This document shows, in pieces, positions 10,362-20,242 of a DNA stretch of 64,000 nt; the stretch's first letter is position 1, and the number at the start of each line of letters is the position of its first letter. Source of the stretch: Euclidia mi (Eukaryota > Arthropoda > Insecta > Lepidoptera > Erebidae). The stretch lies in contig OX123197.2 in assembly GCA_944739405.2 (NCBI GenBank), forward strand, positions 53,296,047 through 53,360,046, in the 5' to 3' direction. The notes under the pieces are model-generated. The model saw nothing but the letters and a program-made list of their open reading frames with translations. It did no database searches and had not been told where the DNA came from. The position numbers and the translations under genes are program-made.

Positions 10362-11213
10362 ATGCAAAACCAGGAACACTCTACGAACTTATCACTTGAA
10401 AAAATGTTAAAAACTGTCACAGATCCCCTTAAAACTCTAATTGATTCAAATGAAACATTAGAAAAAATACAAAATTTTGAAAATGCACACTCTAATTTTG
10501 AAGACGTGGAATTAGGTGACATTAATACTAGCTCATCTACTAAGTTTGAAGAATGCTATGACCCAGAACTGAATTCTGTACTGAACGTTAAAAAGCCTCC
10601 CAAGACGGAATTACCGGATGATTTAGAAATATCATTAGACGGTCGTGATATCCATGATATTTATGACCTAAACATACCATTTGGAATAAGGAGTGAAAAC
10701 AAAAAAATATTAATGGGTAATTCAATAGTTTTGTTTTCTAAAATAGATAGTGCAAATAATGATAATACCATTTTAATTAAAGTTGGTGACAAAAGCTTCA
10801 ATTTAACCCCTGGTTTAAAAGAACTTTTACTTCGAAGAAAACCTGATTTGAAACAAATATCGAGCAAAGATAAACTTGTCTATAAAGATATGTTGCATTA
10901 TACAAATGCACATAAGAGAGATTTCAATCCTAATGGGCAAATTAGAGGCGATAAAGGTATAAAATATCGTGAAATAATCAAACCATTGTTTTTTGAATTG
11001 TCAAACAATAATATTGTCACTAAATTTGGAGGAAGCTTACCAACGTTAAAGAAATACAAAAGTAGCACTGACTTGGTATATTGGGACGATCCTAACGAAC
11101 TGGTTGACAGATTGAAACTATTAATTGCTTGCCGAGATGCCGGTAATACAAATCATGATAATGAAATTTTATCAATAATCGAAGAGTTAATAGAAGCTGA
11201 CATAATTAAATAA
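10362..11213 (+). CDS. Conserved Maverick-associated protein of unknown function
   Basis: 283 residues from the internal ATG. The first 90 are acidic and low in structure. The C-terminal 190 form a compact-looking domain with GRDIHDIYDLNIPFGIR, a YKDMLHYTNAHKRDF segment and a YWDDPNELVDRLKLLIA helix near the end. I associate this C-terminal domain with hypothetical proteins next to insect Maverick ATPases and integrases (possibly DUF8207); this is recall. An earlier ATG at 10294 opens a short frame rich in Lys and Glu that ends in TAA at 10348 and lies in another frame. The native N-terminus may therefore have been lost to a small indel. Confidence 0.65.
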   Translation: MQNQEHSTNLSLEKMLKTVTDPLKTLIDSNETLEKIQNFENAHSNFEDVELGDINTSSSTKFEECYDPELNSVLNVKKPPKTELPDDLEISLDGRDIHDIYDLNIPFGIRSENKKILMGNSIVLFSKIDSANNDNTILIKVGDKSFNLTPGLKELLLRRKPDLKQISSKDKLVYKDMLHYTNAHKRDFNPNGQIRGDKGIKYREIIKPLFFELSNNNIVTKFGGSLPTLKKYKSSTDLVYWDDPNELVDRLKLLIACRDAGNTNHDNEILSIIEELIEADIIK

Positions 11214-11290
11214 TAAATAGTCCTAATAATTCGCTTTTTATTCAGTATTATAGCTGAATTCGAGACAAACATACCTACTGAGTTGTGAAC

Positions 11291-12220
11291 ATGAGCAAAG
11301 CTGACGTGGTAAACGAAATTCATAAAAATGCGAGAGTGAACTATCCGCGAAGACATGTTGTCATGAGAGATATAGATGACTTGTGGCAAGCAGACTTAAT
11401 TGATTTGCAATCAATTTCAAAAGAAAATAAAAATTATAGATATATTCTTACCGTTATTGATTCATTTTCGAAATATGCTTGGGCCTTTCCTATGAGAAGT
11501 AAAAGCAAAGAAGATGTGTATAACTCTTTCAAAACTTTGTTGGATAAAGGGCGTGTTCCTAAAAATCTGCAAACCGATAATGGAACAGAATTTTATAATA
11601 ACAAATTTCAGAAGCTTATGAAATCGTATCATATTAACCATTATTCAACCTTCTCAACAAAAAAAGCTTCAATAGTCGAACGATTTATCAGAACATTGAA
11701 ATCTAAAATCTATAAGGAATTTAGTTTAAAAGGCAATTACAATTGGGTAAATAATACCCTCAATGATGTTATTTACAAATACAATCACACTCACCATCGC
11801 ACTATTAATGAAATCCCTGCTAATGTGAACAATGTGAATAAAAAACTGATATTAGAAAGGTATTTAAAGTTGCCAAAAACTGATAATTTAAAAAGCAAGT
11901 ACAAAGTAGGTGATTATGTGCGTATCAGTAAATACAAAGGTACATTTGAAAAAGGTTATACTCCCAACTGGTCAACAGAAATATTTAAAATTCGTAAAAT
12001 ACAAAATACAACTCCTATAACTTACTTAATTGAAGACACTATCAGAGGTCCGCCTATTTTAGGAGCATTTTATACACAAGAACTTCAAAAAACAAAACAT
12101 CCCAATATATATCTTGTCGAAAAAGTTCTTAGAAGAAAAGGTAACAGGGTTTTAGTAAAATGGTTAGGTTTGTCTTCAGCTGAAAGCAGTTGGATTGATC
12201 AATCAAATGTAATATCATAA
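11291..12220 (+). CDS. Integrase with rve catalytic core and C-terminal chromodomain
   Basis: 309 residues from the ATG that follows a TTCAGTAT motif. The retroviral-type DDE core is visible. The first Asp is in WQADLIDL, the second in LQTDNGTEF, and the Glu is in ASIVERFIRTLK. Before the core there is a short basic segment; after it come an SH3-like stretch (KYKVGDYVRISK) and a chromodomain-like end (VLVKWLG followed by SSWI). Polinton integrases have this architecture. The enzyme joins the element's ends to host DNA with a 6-bp stagger, matching the GTTGTG duplication seen here. The frame is intact. Confidence 0.93.
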   Translation: MSKADVVNEIHKNARVNYPRRHVVMRDIDDLWQADLIDLQSISKENKNYRYILTVIDSFSKYAWAFPMRSKSKEDVYNSFKTLLDKGRVPKNLQTDNGTEFYNNKFQKLMKSYHINHYSTFSTKKASIVERFIRTLKSKIYKEFSLKGNYNWVNNTLNDVIYKYNHTHHRTINEIPANVNNVNKKLILERYLKLPKTDNLKSKYKVGDYVRISKYKGTFEKGYTPNWSTEIFKIRKIQNTTPITYLIEDTIRGPPILGAFYTQELQKTKHPNIYLVEKVLRRKGNRVLVKWLGLSSAESSWIDQSNVIS

Positions 12221-12294
12221 ATAAAATAACGTTAACAAACTCGAATCACATAACTATTTATTAAAGTATTCAAACCGGAATCATCAGTCTTATA

Positions 12295-13071
12295 ATGTGT
12301 TTTGGAGAGAGTAGTCTTCTCAATTGGCTTATTAATAATTTACCATTTGAATTACACTTACCAGGATATAATTACTGTGGCCCAGGTACTAAATTAATAA
12401 AAAGACTAACAAAAGAAGATAACGGCGTAAATAAGTTGGACGAATACTGCAAAGATCACGATATTGCATATCACAAGTCATCAAACTTAAAGGATCGACA
12501 TAAGGCTGATTTAATTTTGTTAAAAATGGCGAAAGAGAGAGCGGTTGCTTCCGATGCCAGTATAGCTGGAAAACTCGCGGCACGCTTAGTAAGTAAGGCT
12601 ATGTCAGCAAAAATTAAAACTGGTTCTGGTTTGGACAAAAAGCGTTCTCCAAAAATTACACCTGGAAAAGGGTTAAAAAGTAAATTAAAATCTGTTATTA
12701 CAAAAGCAAAAAGGCATATCAAAAAATTAAAACCTAAGAGCAAGAAAATGGCAATAGAATTAGCTATTGCCGCTACTAGAGAATTGGCTGATGATTCATC
12801 GATTAAGCTCCCTCGCGTTATTCCTATTCCAAAAACTGCGGGAGTATTACCTTTGATTCCTATTTTTGCGGGATTATCAGCTGCGGGAGCTTTAGCAGGC
12901 GGTGCAGCTGGTATTGCTAAAACCATAAATGAATTCAAAATGGCTAAAAAGCTGTATGAAGAATCGAGAAGACATAATGAAAAAATGGAAGCTCTATGTA
13001 TTGGAAAAGGACTACACCTTAAACCACATAAAGGCGGCCTTGAAATTTTCGTATCAAAAGAAAAAAACTAA
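12295..13071 (+). CDS. Parvovirus VP1-type phospholipase A2 domain protein
   Basis: 258 residues. Residues 20-70 hold the calcium-binding loop (YNYCGPGT) and the catalytic His-Asp pair in YCKDHDIAYH, as in the phospholipase domain of parvovirus VP1 and of several Maverick/adintovirus structural proteins. There it helps the particle leave the endosome. A Lys-rich tract follows (about residues 108-155), then a glycine/alanine-rich, possibly membrane-active segment (GLSAAGALAGGAAGIA, near 200) and a charged tail. The start codon lies nine bases after a TCAGT motif. A minus-strand frame over the same stretch is a shadow. The gene is intact. Confidence 0.88.
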   Translation: MCFGESSLLNWLINNLPFELHLPGYNYCGPGTKLIKRLTKEDNGVNKLDEYCKDHDIAYHKSSNLKDRHKADLILLKMAKERAVASDASIAGKLAARLVSKAMSAKIKTGSGLDKKRSPKITPGKGLKSKLKSVITKAKRHIKKLKPKSKKMAIELAIAATRELADDSSIKLPRVIPIPKTAGVLPLIPIFAGLSAAGALAGGAAGIAKTINEFKMAKKLYEESRRHNEKMEALCIGKGLHLKPHKGGLEIFVSKEKN

Positions 13072-13154
13072 GATATCGGCTACCCAAACGGGCCTTAACT
13101 AACTTTGACATTTTAAAGTACGGGAATAGAATTCCTTATTTTAGAGGTGTCTTT

Positions 13155-13442
13155 ATGAGAGATGAGCTCCCTAAATGTTCTTATAAAAAAGAATGTGGGG
13201 TTATTAATTTGGATAGTTCAAAAAATCCTGGTTCTCATTGGGTAGCCTATGCAAAGTATAATGATTATGTTGAGTATTTTGACAGTTATGGGAATCTTAA
13301 ACCTCCGAAGGAATTTATAAAATATGTAGGTTCTAACATTCAATATAATTATGAAAATATACAACGTGATCACCCCTTCAATTGTGGACATTTATGTTTA
13401 AATTTCTTAAAGAATTTTTGGTATAATCATGAAATAAAATAA
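13155..13442 (+). CDS. Adenain-like cysteine protease, N-terminus not anchored
   Basis: 95 residues from the only usable Met. The catalytic His is in GSHWVAYA, the acidic residue in EYFDSYG, and the Cys in NCGHLC, in the order typical of adenovirus protease and the Ulp1 fold. The enzyme matures capsid proteins. The same frame is open upstream to about 13040 and reads as the usual N-terminal part (TNFDILKYG, IPYFRGVF) but has no ATG. It overlaps the end of the phospholipase gene. The original start codon was therefore lost, or translation began by another route. The active-site region looks sound. Confidence 0.8.
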   Translation: MRDELPKCSYKKECGVINLDSSKNPGSHWVAYAKYNDYVEYFDSYGNLKPPKEFIKYVGSNIQYNYENIQRDHPFNCGHLCLNFLKNFWYNHEIK

Positions 13443-13475
13443 ACAGGATCATCTAAAAGAGTTCAGTATGCAAGC

Positions 13476-13889
13476 ATGTCTACTACGGTTACCATCTCTG
13501 TAAATAAATCGGAACTGATTTAGTATTTTCAACCACCTCTTCATTTATCGTATCAGTACGAGTGCGGTTTACTATACTTTTCAGTATTAAAAACAAGACC
13601 GAATGTGCCCGTTAATAACAGCAGTTTAACAGCTGTTATCAGAATTGAATGTGATCTTGTACACGGTTCATACTGCAACGGATTACCGACTCATTTTATT
13701 CATGAATTTATATCTGATACTGCTCCAAGTCACGGCTACATAGAAATACCTCAGAACGTTATTTACTTTCCAGTTAACAAAAATATAATTTCATCCATAT
13801 CTGTTAGGATTGTAGATCAGTTTGGTTACCGTATTGATTTTGGTGAAGAAAATATTCAATTACGTCTTCATTTAAGAAAAGCAAAATGA
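13476..13889 (+). pseudogene. Probable minor capsid (penton-like) protein with one in-frame amber stop
   Basis: The ATG lies eleven bases after TTCAGTAT. The frame runs for 15 codons, meets TAG at 13521, then stays open to 13889, giving about 137 codons overall. The downstream part has an alternating hydrophobic pattern and the segments VIRIECDLVHGSYCNG and SVRIVDQFGYRIDF. It ends LRLHLRKAK. I recall similar small proteins between protease and major capsid genes in arthropod Mavericks; assignment to the single-jelly-roll minor capsid class rests on position and that recall. Only the stop, with no frameshift, breaks it. Confidence 0.55.
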
Positions 13890-14032
13890 CAGTATATTAT
13901 AAAAACCCTTCAGCTAAAATAAAACGTCCTACTCCGTCAACGACCATTAAGGTGCATAGACGTAAGAAAAACGTGAAGTAATTGACTAAATCAAATAAAG
14001 ATTTTCTTAAAGCTTTAGGGTTTAAAGTATGA
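13886..14032 (+). pseudogene. Tiny basic protein gene overlapping both neighbours
   Basis: The ATG overlaps the stop of the preceding gene as ATGA (13886-13889). The stop overlaps the ATG of the capsid gene, again as ATGA (14029-14032). The 48-codon frame is very basic in the middle (VHRRKKN) and ends in KDFLKALGFKV. A single TAA at 13979 interrupts it. The double stop-start overlap argues for a real translationally coupled gene. Such short Arg/Lys-rich proteins in related viruses may bind DNA or mature with the core; here that is inference. Confidence 0.5.
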
Positions 14033-15101
14033 GTATACTACAGATTACCGATTTACCACACTTTGATAGTTCAATCAAAAGTTATGAAATCCATTCATAC
14101 AATCCCTACAATAACAGTTTTAGAGAAAACGATGAAATCAGAATCCCCATTCACCAGCAAGATATATACGTGCTACCATCAGCCAGTTCCATCTACATCG
14201 AAGGTCAGGCAAAGCTGTTCGGTAAGGATGGGCATCAGATCAAGAAAGCTGTTACGTTTACTAATAACCCTTTTATGTACTTGTTCCAAGACATCAGGTA
14301 CGAAATGAATGGAATTGAAATAGATCGTCAATCGTCATAAAAAATTCTGGAATAACATCAACAATAAAGTCATACATCTCATTTAATGAAGCACAAAGTA
14401 AAGTTTCTGCATTATGGGGTTGGAATTTAAACGGATTCCAAAGTGATGGACATTTTAGCGTTGTGGTGCCCTTAAATAAGATTTTAGGGATTGCAGAGGA
14501 TTACAATAAAATTGTGATAAATTGTAAACACGAACTTATATTGAATAGGAGTAATTCTAACTTAAATAGTATTATTCTTACTGATGAAGTCGTTCAGCTT
14601 CAAATAGATATACAGAGAATTCAATGGAGAGTACCACATATAAAAGTTTCCGATCGAGAACGTTTAATACTTTTAAAGCACTTAGAAAGAGATAAACCTA
14701 TTCAGATGGCCTTTAGAAATTGGGATTTATATGAGTATCCTTTACTACCTAAAACCACAAAGCATTCTTGGTCAGTAAAGACTGCTTCTCAATTAGAAAA
14801 GCCTCGGTATGTCATTTTTTGCTTGCAAACTAATAAAAAAAATAATAGAACTAAAGACAGTTCAGTATTTGATCATTGTGAGGTGACAAATGTTACGCTC
14901 TTTTTAAATTCGCAATATTATCCTTATGAGCCTTTATCTTTAAAGTTTTGTGAGAACAAATATAGTATATTATATGAAATGTATGTGAAATTTCGTCAGT
15001 CGTATTACAACTCTCCGGTAGAACCGTTGCTTGATCTGCAGGATTTCAAAGAAAAGGCCCCAGTCTTCATCTTAGACTGCTCGAGGCAAAACGATAGTTG
15101 A
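14029..15101 (+). pseudogene. Major capsid protein (double jelly-roll), frameshifted and C-terminally truncated
   Basis: The first 103 codons run to TAA at 14338. The reading then continues one frame over, from about 14341 to 15101, so a one-base indel in the A-run around 14338-14344 splits the gene. N-terminal features include SILQITDLPHF and NDEIRIPIHQQDIY, followed by FQDIRYEMNGIEIDR. The second part has QWRVPHIKVSDRERL, QMAFRNWDLYEYPLLP and FDHCEVTNV, with the end near FILDCSRQNDS. These match my memory of the capsid protein of arthropod Mavericks. The C-terminal segment appears missing after the terminal Ser, where a TGA occurs. The copy cannot make a complete capsid protein. Confidence 0.75.
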
Positions 15102-15484
15102 CCCTATATGATCGCTATAAATATTCCGGAGATTTGTACAATTGTATCTATCATGACTCAATATGTGCATTAAAAAATGTTATGTGCTTAAAAAAATGGT
15201 GCTTTGATAATAAACTTTTTTTAAAAGATACAATATGGATTGTTTCATTTTACCTAATCGTTTCCTATATTCACTAACATACCCATTTAGTTTTAATATA
15301 TACTATGATTGGAATATTACATGAATTGATACACATTCATAAGTACAATAAAAAACTCAGCAAAGAGAACAGTTACATTGGTCACTAAGACAAGGAGTTA
15401 AATTCCTAACCTGAAAACCTTAGAATAGGTGTTATTATTCTAAGCTCAAACATAATGTTAATAATCTATATCGTGAATAAAACG
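15102..15484. other. Non-coding sequence between capsid gene and right terminal repeat
   Basis: AT-rich, with no open frame of note and no recognised repeat. In intact relatives this zone could hold the capsid C-terminus and 3' signals. Confidence 0.4.
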
Positions 15485-16307
15485 GATCGCAGATAACAAA
15501 AGTAGGGTATTATTGGAGGCGTCTGCGTCGCGAAACGAGCGAAGCGAGTTGAGTGACGCAGAAGTCAGAACACATTTATATTAATCGATCGAACACTACA
15601 CGTGCAGTCAATCTGCTTTATCTCGATACGTCCGCATCACCTGGAATCCGAGTGACCATGGGTTCAAGTTCCATGTAGACGAAGTCAGAGTCAAAAGCTA
15701 GTTGTGGATAAAACAATTATATAATTCATAAGTACATACATTCATAGTCTTATGCCTGTAACCCTGAAGAGGTAGGCAAAGGTGTATTACTACACCCACC
15801 TTTCGCCAGATATATTTAAGTCCCACGTAATAGGGAGGCGAGCCTATTGCCGTACCGGGCACATTTCTAGACTTCATGCTGTTACTGAGAATTTCCTAAC
15901 AGAAAAACCCAATAACACTTTGGTCGACCCGGGAATCGAACCGGGGAGCCACCCCGATCCTACTTTCAACATTGTTAAGATTTTGCATTCATTCATTAAA
16001 ATTATCAACGAGCTGTGCAAAGATAACAGTATGTACATATAAATAATTATGAATGCATCGCTGTGCCCAAGCCGCACTGAGCGCGTCGAACGAACTTGAG
16101 AATGTTGTTTATATTATGTCATCCCAAGTAAAAACATTGTTACTATGCTACCAGTATTACGATGCATCGATGAATGAAATAATATTATACTTCTAATGCC
16201 AACCGTCCGTATCGCAGATCATGTTAGTAGTGTGATTTTGGGGCGCTCTGCATTGCGAACGGAGCGAAGCGAGATGAGTGATGCGGAAGCCCCAATATTA
16301 CATTACT
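15485..16307 (-). repeat. Right terminal inverted repeat of the Maverick, rearranged
   Basis: Read inward from the right end it contains the outer hairpin (16226-16307), then a block matching left positions 4214-4350 (16215-16080). A SINE insertion follows, and then a separate copy of the second left unit (15600-15485) that forms its own stem (tctgcgtc/gacgcaga). The order differs from the left arm, where the second unit sits directly behind the outer hairpin. The arm therefore suffered a duplication or internal exchange. Confidence 0.8.
15735..15955 (-). mobile_element. tRNA-derived SINE, minus strand, head truncated
   Basis: The minus strand carries the B box GGTTCGATTCCCGGG, followed by 'ggcaataggctcgcctccc' and the 3' block 'cctacctcttcagggttaca'. 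It is the same family as the longer copy at 63357-63618, but the A-box end is missing. It lies within the right terminal repeat of the Maverick, so it is younger than that insertion. Confidence 0.75.
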
Positions 16308-16599
16308 GTTGTGCGGCACAAATAAACATTTTTTTTCTTATTCTAATAAACACCTTATTGAACTTTCTTGAACCATGAAAACGGTTTTGGTGTTTAATTG
16401 GAAAAGTTTATGTGTATAGTAGTAGTATAATAATGCCCGTGTGAAGCCAGGACGAGGCGCTACTATCTAATAAACTCGCAAGTTTCCTGACGCAAAAATT
16501 AGGGATCTGTATATGAGTGTGATATTCTTCTGTGTCTTCTTATGAAGTAGGAATGTTAAAAGTTCTTTAAAAAGGTACTGACATGACTATTTTGTTGAA

Positions 16600-19500
16600 T
16601 ATACTGACACAAGTTCTTTAAACTTAAGACTAGGACAAAGGGTAGACAATTTCAACTGAATGTAGCACATCAAAACATACAAGGTCTATCTGGCAAGGAT
16701 TTAGAATTAAGTTTATATTTAGAAAATCACAGTATACAAGTTATGTGTATTACAGAACACTGGCTAAAAGAGTACCAAATTAAATTCTTAAATAATTCGC
16801 AATACACGGTACACAGTGCCTTCTCTAGGAAACACGCTATTCATGGTGGATCCTTGATTATTGTTTCAAATAGCTTAACATGTAAAGAACGGAAAGACAT
16901 AGCAAGTTTGTCTATAGAACGCACCGTGGAACTGTCATGTGTAGAACTTGAGCAGCATATTATCATATGTGTATATCGTACACCGTTAAGTAACTTTAGC
17001 TTGTTTGAATCAGTTATTGAAGATGCAATTACTAAAATTAGGAGCAATAAGAAAGGTATTATAGTTTGTGGTGATTTTAATGTAAATATTCTTGATCATT
17101 CAGTAATGACTAGTAGATTTTTAAATCTATTTAAATCATTTAATTTAAACAATTTGTTCCTTGAACCAACTAGGATTACAGCAACTTCATCCACCTGTCT
17201 TGACAATATATTTAGTAATTGTACAGTTTGAATAAATTAGTTAGTTCTGAATTAACTTCGGATCACTGTGGTCAATTAGCAAGGTTTCCGTATTATAGTG
17301 ATAGCATTATACAGAAAGTGTTAGTTAGGCCATTACCTAGGCATAAGTTTAATGGATTCCGGAATAAAATTTTGATTGGAATGAATGCTATGAGTCCTGA
17401 TTTAATGGAGATTGATTCGCCAAATGAAAATTTCAATAATTTATTTAATGTAGTTAACAAGGAATTTCAGAATACTTTTAGGACTAAGGAGAAAGTAGTT
17501 AAGGAATCTCGAGCTTTTAGTGAGTGGGCTACTGCAGGTATTTACAAAAGCAGAGCAAAGATGTACGACTTGTACGGTATGAAGAGATACAATTCTGATT
17601 CGAACTTCACTGAGTATGTTAGGAATTATTCCAAGATATTTAAAAGAGTGTGCAATACAGCTAAGGCATTATTCGTTAGGAACAAAATTGAACAATCCTC
17701 GAATAAAATTAAGGCAACCTGGCGAGTTATTAATGAAGCAACAGGTAAGACAACACTTAGAGGTAATAGTTTTAGTTTATTTGATTGTGACAAATTTATT
17801 CATAATGACAAAGAAGTCGCACACGCATTTAATAAATTCTTTGCTAGCATACCGATTACTACTACTAGAGAATTAAAATCATCAGCTATAGTCGCAGAAA
17901 ACCTATTAGAATCTAGTGTAGGAAAATGTGATGTATTATTTAAGTTCGATTGTATTAATTCTACCGACATTATAAGTACTTTTCAATCTCTAGAGTCTAA
18001 GAATACAGGTGATCTCTGGGGCATTTCTGTTAAGGTTTTAAAAAGTATAATTGATGTAGTAGCTCCTTATTTAAGCAACTTATTTAATAAGTATATTGAA
18101 TCTGGTGTTTTTCCCGATCTTATGAAACACAGTAGGATAATACCTCTTTTCAAATCCGGCAGTAAGACTGATCCTAGTAATTATAGGCCAATATCGATAC
18201 TACCTGCCTTTAGTAAGATTTTTGAAAAGATCATACTCAAGCAATTACTTAGACATTTTAATCTAAACAGCCTCCTTCATAGTGAGCAATATGGATTTAC
18301 CAAGGGTCACTCGATAACAGATGCAGGAGTAGCGTTACTTAAACATATATTCAGTGCATGGGAGAGTGCCCAAAATGCTATTGGTGTGTTTTGCGACCTT
18401 TCGTAAGCATTCGATTGTGTCTGCCATGAAACGCTCTTATGCAAACTTAGACATTACGGCGTACAGACTAAAGCATTGGAAGTCATTAAATCATACTTAA
18501 GTGACAGAATCCAATGTGTTGAAATAAACGGCTCAAAATCCAGTGGCTTACCTGTTGATTTGGGAGTGCCGCAAGGCAGCATCCTAGGGCCTTTCCTGTT
18601 TCTTGTTTACATAAACGATTTACCTTTTTACTTGAAAAACATTTGTGACGTTGTACTGTTTGCTGACGATACTTCTTTGATATTCAAAGTAGATAGAAAT
18701 AAGGAACATTTTAACGAAATAAACAGTGCGCTCATTCAAGTAACTAAATGGTTTAATGTAAACAATCTGGTACTGAACGCCAAAAAAACAAAATGTATTA
18801 AGTTTGCTCTGCCTAATGTCAGAAACCTTGGTCCTAGTATAGCTCTAAATGACGATGTTCTCGAAACATCTGAATCTACATTATTTCTAGGAATAACACT
18901 TGATTCGAAATTACAGTGGGGTGCGCACGTTACATATCTCTCAGGAAAACTTAGCTCAGCTGCTTATGCCATTAAGAAGGTTCGTAGGTTGACTGATGTC
19001 GATACGGCTAGATTGGTTTATTTTAGCTATTTTCATAGTGTTATGTCATATGGCATATTATTATGGGGTAGGGCCGCTGACATCGAAAATATTTTTATAT
19101 TACAAAAACGAGCAGTTAGGGCCATTTACCAGTTAAAGACAAGAGTTTCACTTAAAGAAAAATTTAAAACTATTGGTATTCTTACTGTAGCATCACAATA
19201 TATTTATGTCAGTGTTATGCATGTACGACTACATATAAATTCTTACAAAATGAATAGTGACATACACAATATTAATACTAGGAACAGGCACAAATTATGT
19301 GTACCATATTTCCGTTTACACAAAACGCATAGCTCTTTTATTGGGCTGAGTATAAGAATCTATAATAAAATACCTAGTAATATTTTAGACTTGCCTTTAA
19401 GGTCGTTTCAGACAATTGTTAAAAATAATCTTTTACTAAAGGCATATTATAGTTTAAATGAGTATTTTGACGACAAGTACGCTTGGAAATAAATATTCTT

Positions 19501-20114
19501 TTATTAGGTCAATTTATTTTTATTATTAGGTCAATAGGCAGTTTTATAGTGTAGTTAATTACCGTATTCTCTTTTTATGCTACATTTGCATTCTTGTTCT
19601 ACTCTTTTTATTATAATTTATTGGATTTGTAAGGTGAGGGTAACTCGTGGTCATGAACTGCTAACTAATAGATTGTAAATTGCTGCATTACTTTTCGGAA
19701 CATACTGTTCCACAATAGATCAGAACAGTCATGTTCGCGAGTTGCTTACATCAAAAGACGTAAGTGGATGTTCCTGTTTTACCATATTCACTTTGGGAGG
19801 CTTAATAAATGAACATAATTTATTGCTTGAGTATGATATCAGTAACTATTAACTTTTGTAATAGTAGATAACTCACAATGTGAAACAGTTGCAGCTCCTT
19901 ACAAATATAACATGTAAAACCATTATACTGGCAGTTAAAAAGAGTGGCCACGAGTTTTATTGCCCGTTCTTTCTCGTGGTTCTACCTATTGCATTGCGAA
20001 CGTGGCAGTAAATGTAAATGTAGAATCATCTAGTAATTAACTTTAACTTTTGACGTTCATAAGCGTCACTTTGTGGCCTAAATGAATAAATGATTTTGAG
20101 TTTGAGTTTGAATA
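16600..20114 (+). mobile_element. Non-LTR retrotransposon (CR1/Jockey group), ORF2 only
   Basis: Carries an endonuclease and a reverse transcriptase in the usual order, then a 0.6-kb 3' region. It ends in a short repeat (ttttgagtttgagtttgaa), as CR1-like elements do rather than with poly(A). No ORF1 is present, so the copy is 5'-truncated. It begins about 300 bases right of the Maverick boundary. Confidence 0.75.
16653..19492 (+). pseudogene. Endonuclease-reverse transcriptase of the non-LTR element, broken
   Basis: The endonuclease part begins upstream of the first ATG, with HQNIQG and TEHWL, and has the catalytic GDFNVNIL and, after a frame change, TSDHCG. The reverse transcriptase has NYRPISILPAFSKIFEK, GFTKGHS, the LGVPQGSILGP block and the active site FADDTSLIF. 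The last 250 residues give the typical thumb region (KFLGITLDSKLQW-like and VMSYGILLWG). Two defects are visible: a frameshift at about 17215-17231 and a TAA at 18404 where related enzymes have a residue before AFD. It was about 945 codons long before decay. Confidence 0.8.
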
Positions 20115-20160
20115 ATTATTTGAAGGTCCTTCTTGGATTTCTCGCACTATATATAGATAC
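19493..20160 (+). other. 3' untranslated region of the non-LTR element and its flank
   Basis: Non-coding. The element's tail ends in TTTGAG repeats near 20095-20114. A triple 'ttagcag' repeat with 'acaaaa' occurs just beyond it at about 20176-20217. Confidence 0.45.
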
Positions 20161-20242
20161 ACCGATGTAAAGATTTAGCAGACAAAATATTTAGCAGAAA
20201 TTATTTAGCAGACAAAAACGCCTGGAATTGAGTTTAAAAATT

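Larger units (their letters stand above)
4033..16307 (+). mobile_element. Maverick/Polinton-type endogenous virus, complete with termini, lacking DNA polymerase
   Basis: The element starts AGTAGTGT and ends ACATTACT. It is flanked by the identical hexamer GTTGTG at 4027-4032 and 16308-16313. Six-base target duplications and AG...CT ends are hallmarks of Polintons. The right half carries, on the plus strand, an ATPase, a hypothetical protein, an integrase, a phospholipase A2, an adenain-type protease, a probable minor capsid protein, a small basic protein and a major capsid protein. The left half holds a divergent spliced gene, two fold-back repeats and a SINE. At 12.3 kb it is shorter than the usual 15-20 kb. 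The protein-primed type-B DNA polymerase is missing apart from a short N-terminal relic. Several structural genes are broken, so this copy is an inactive fossil or at best a trans-mobilised derivative. Confidence 0.9.

Noticed and set aside
12471..12938. 155-codon minus-strand frame over the phospholipase gene
   Set aside because: It is the antisense of a gene with clear catalytic motifs; hydrophobic content reflects the Lys/Ala-rich sense strand.
4033..16307. Endogenous parvovirus, because of hairpin ends and phospholipase
   Set aside because: The integrase, packaging ATPase, adenain-type protease and double-jelly-roll capsid define a Maverick; no parvovirus NS1 or VP core was seen.
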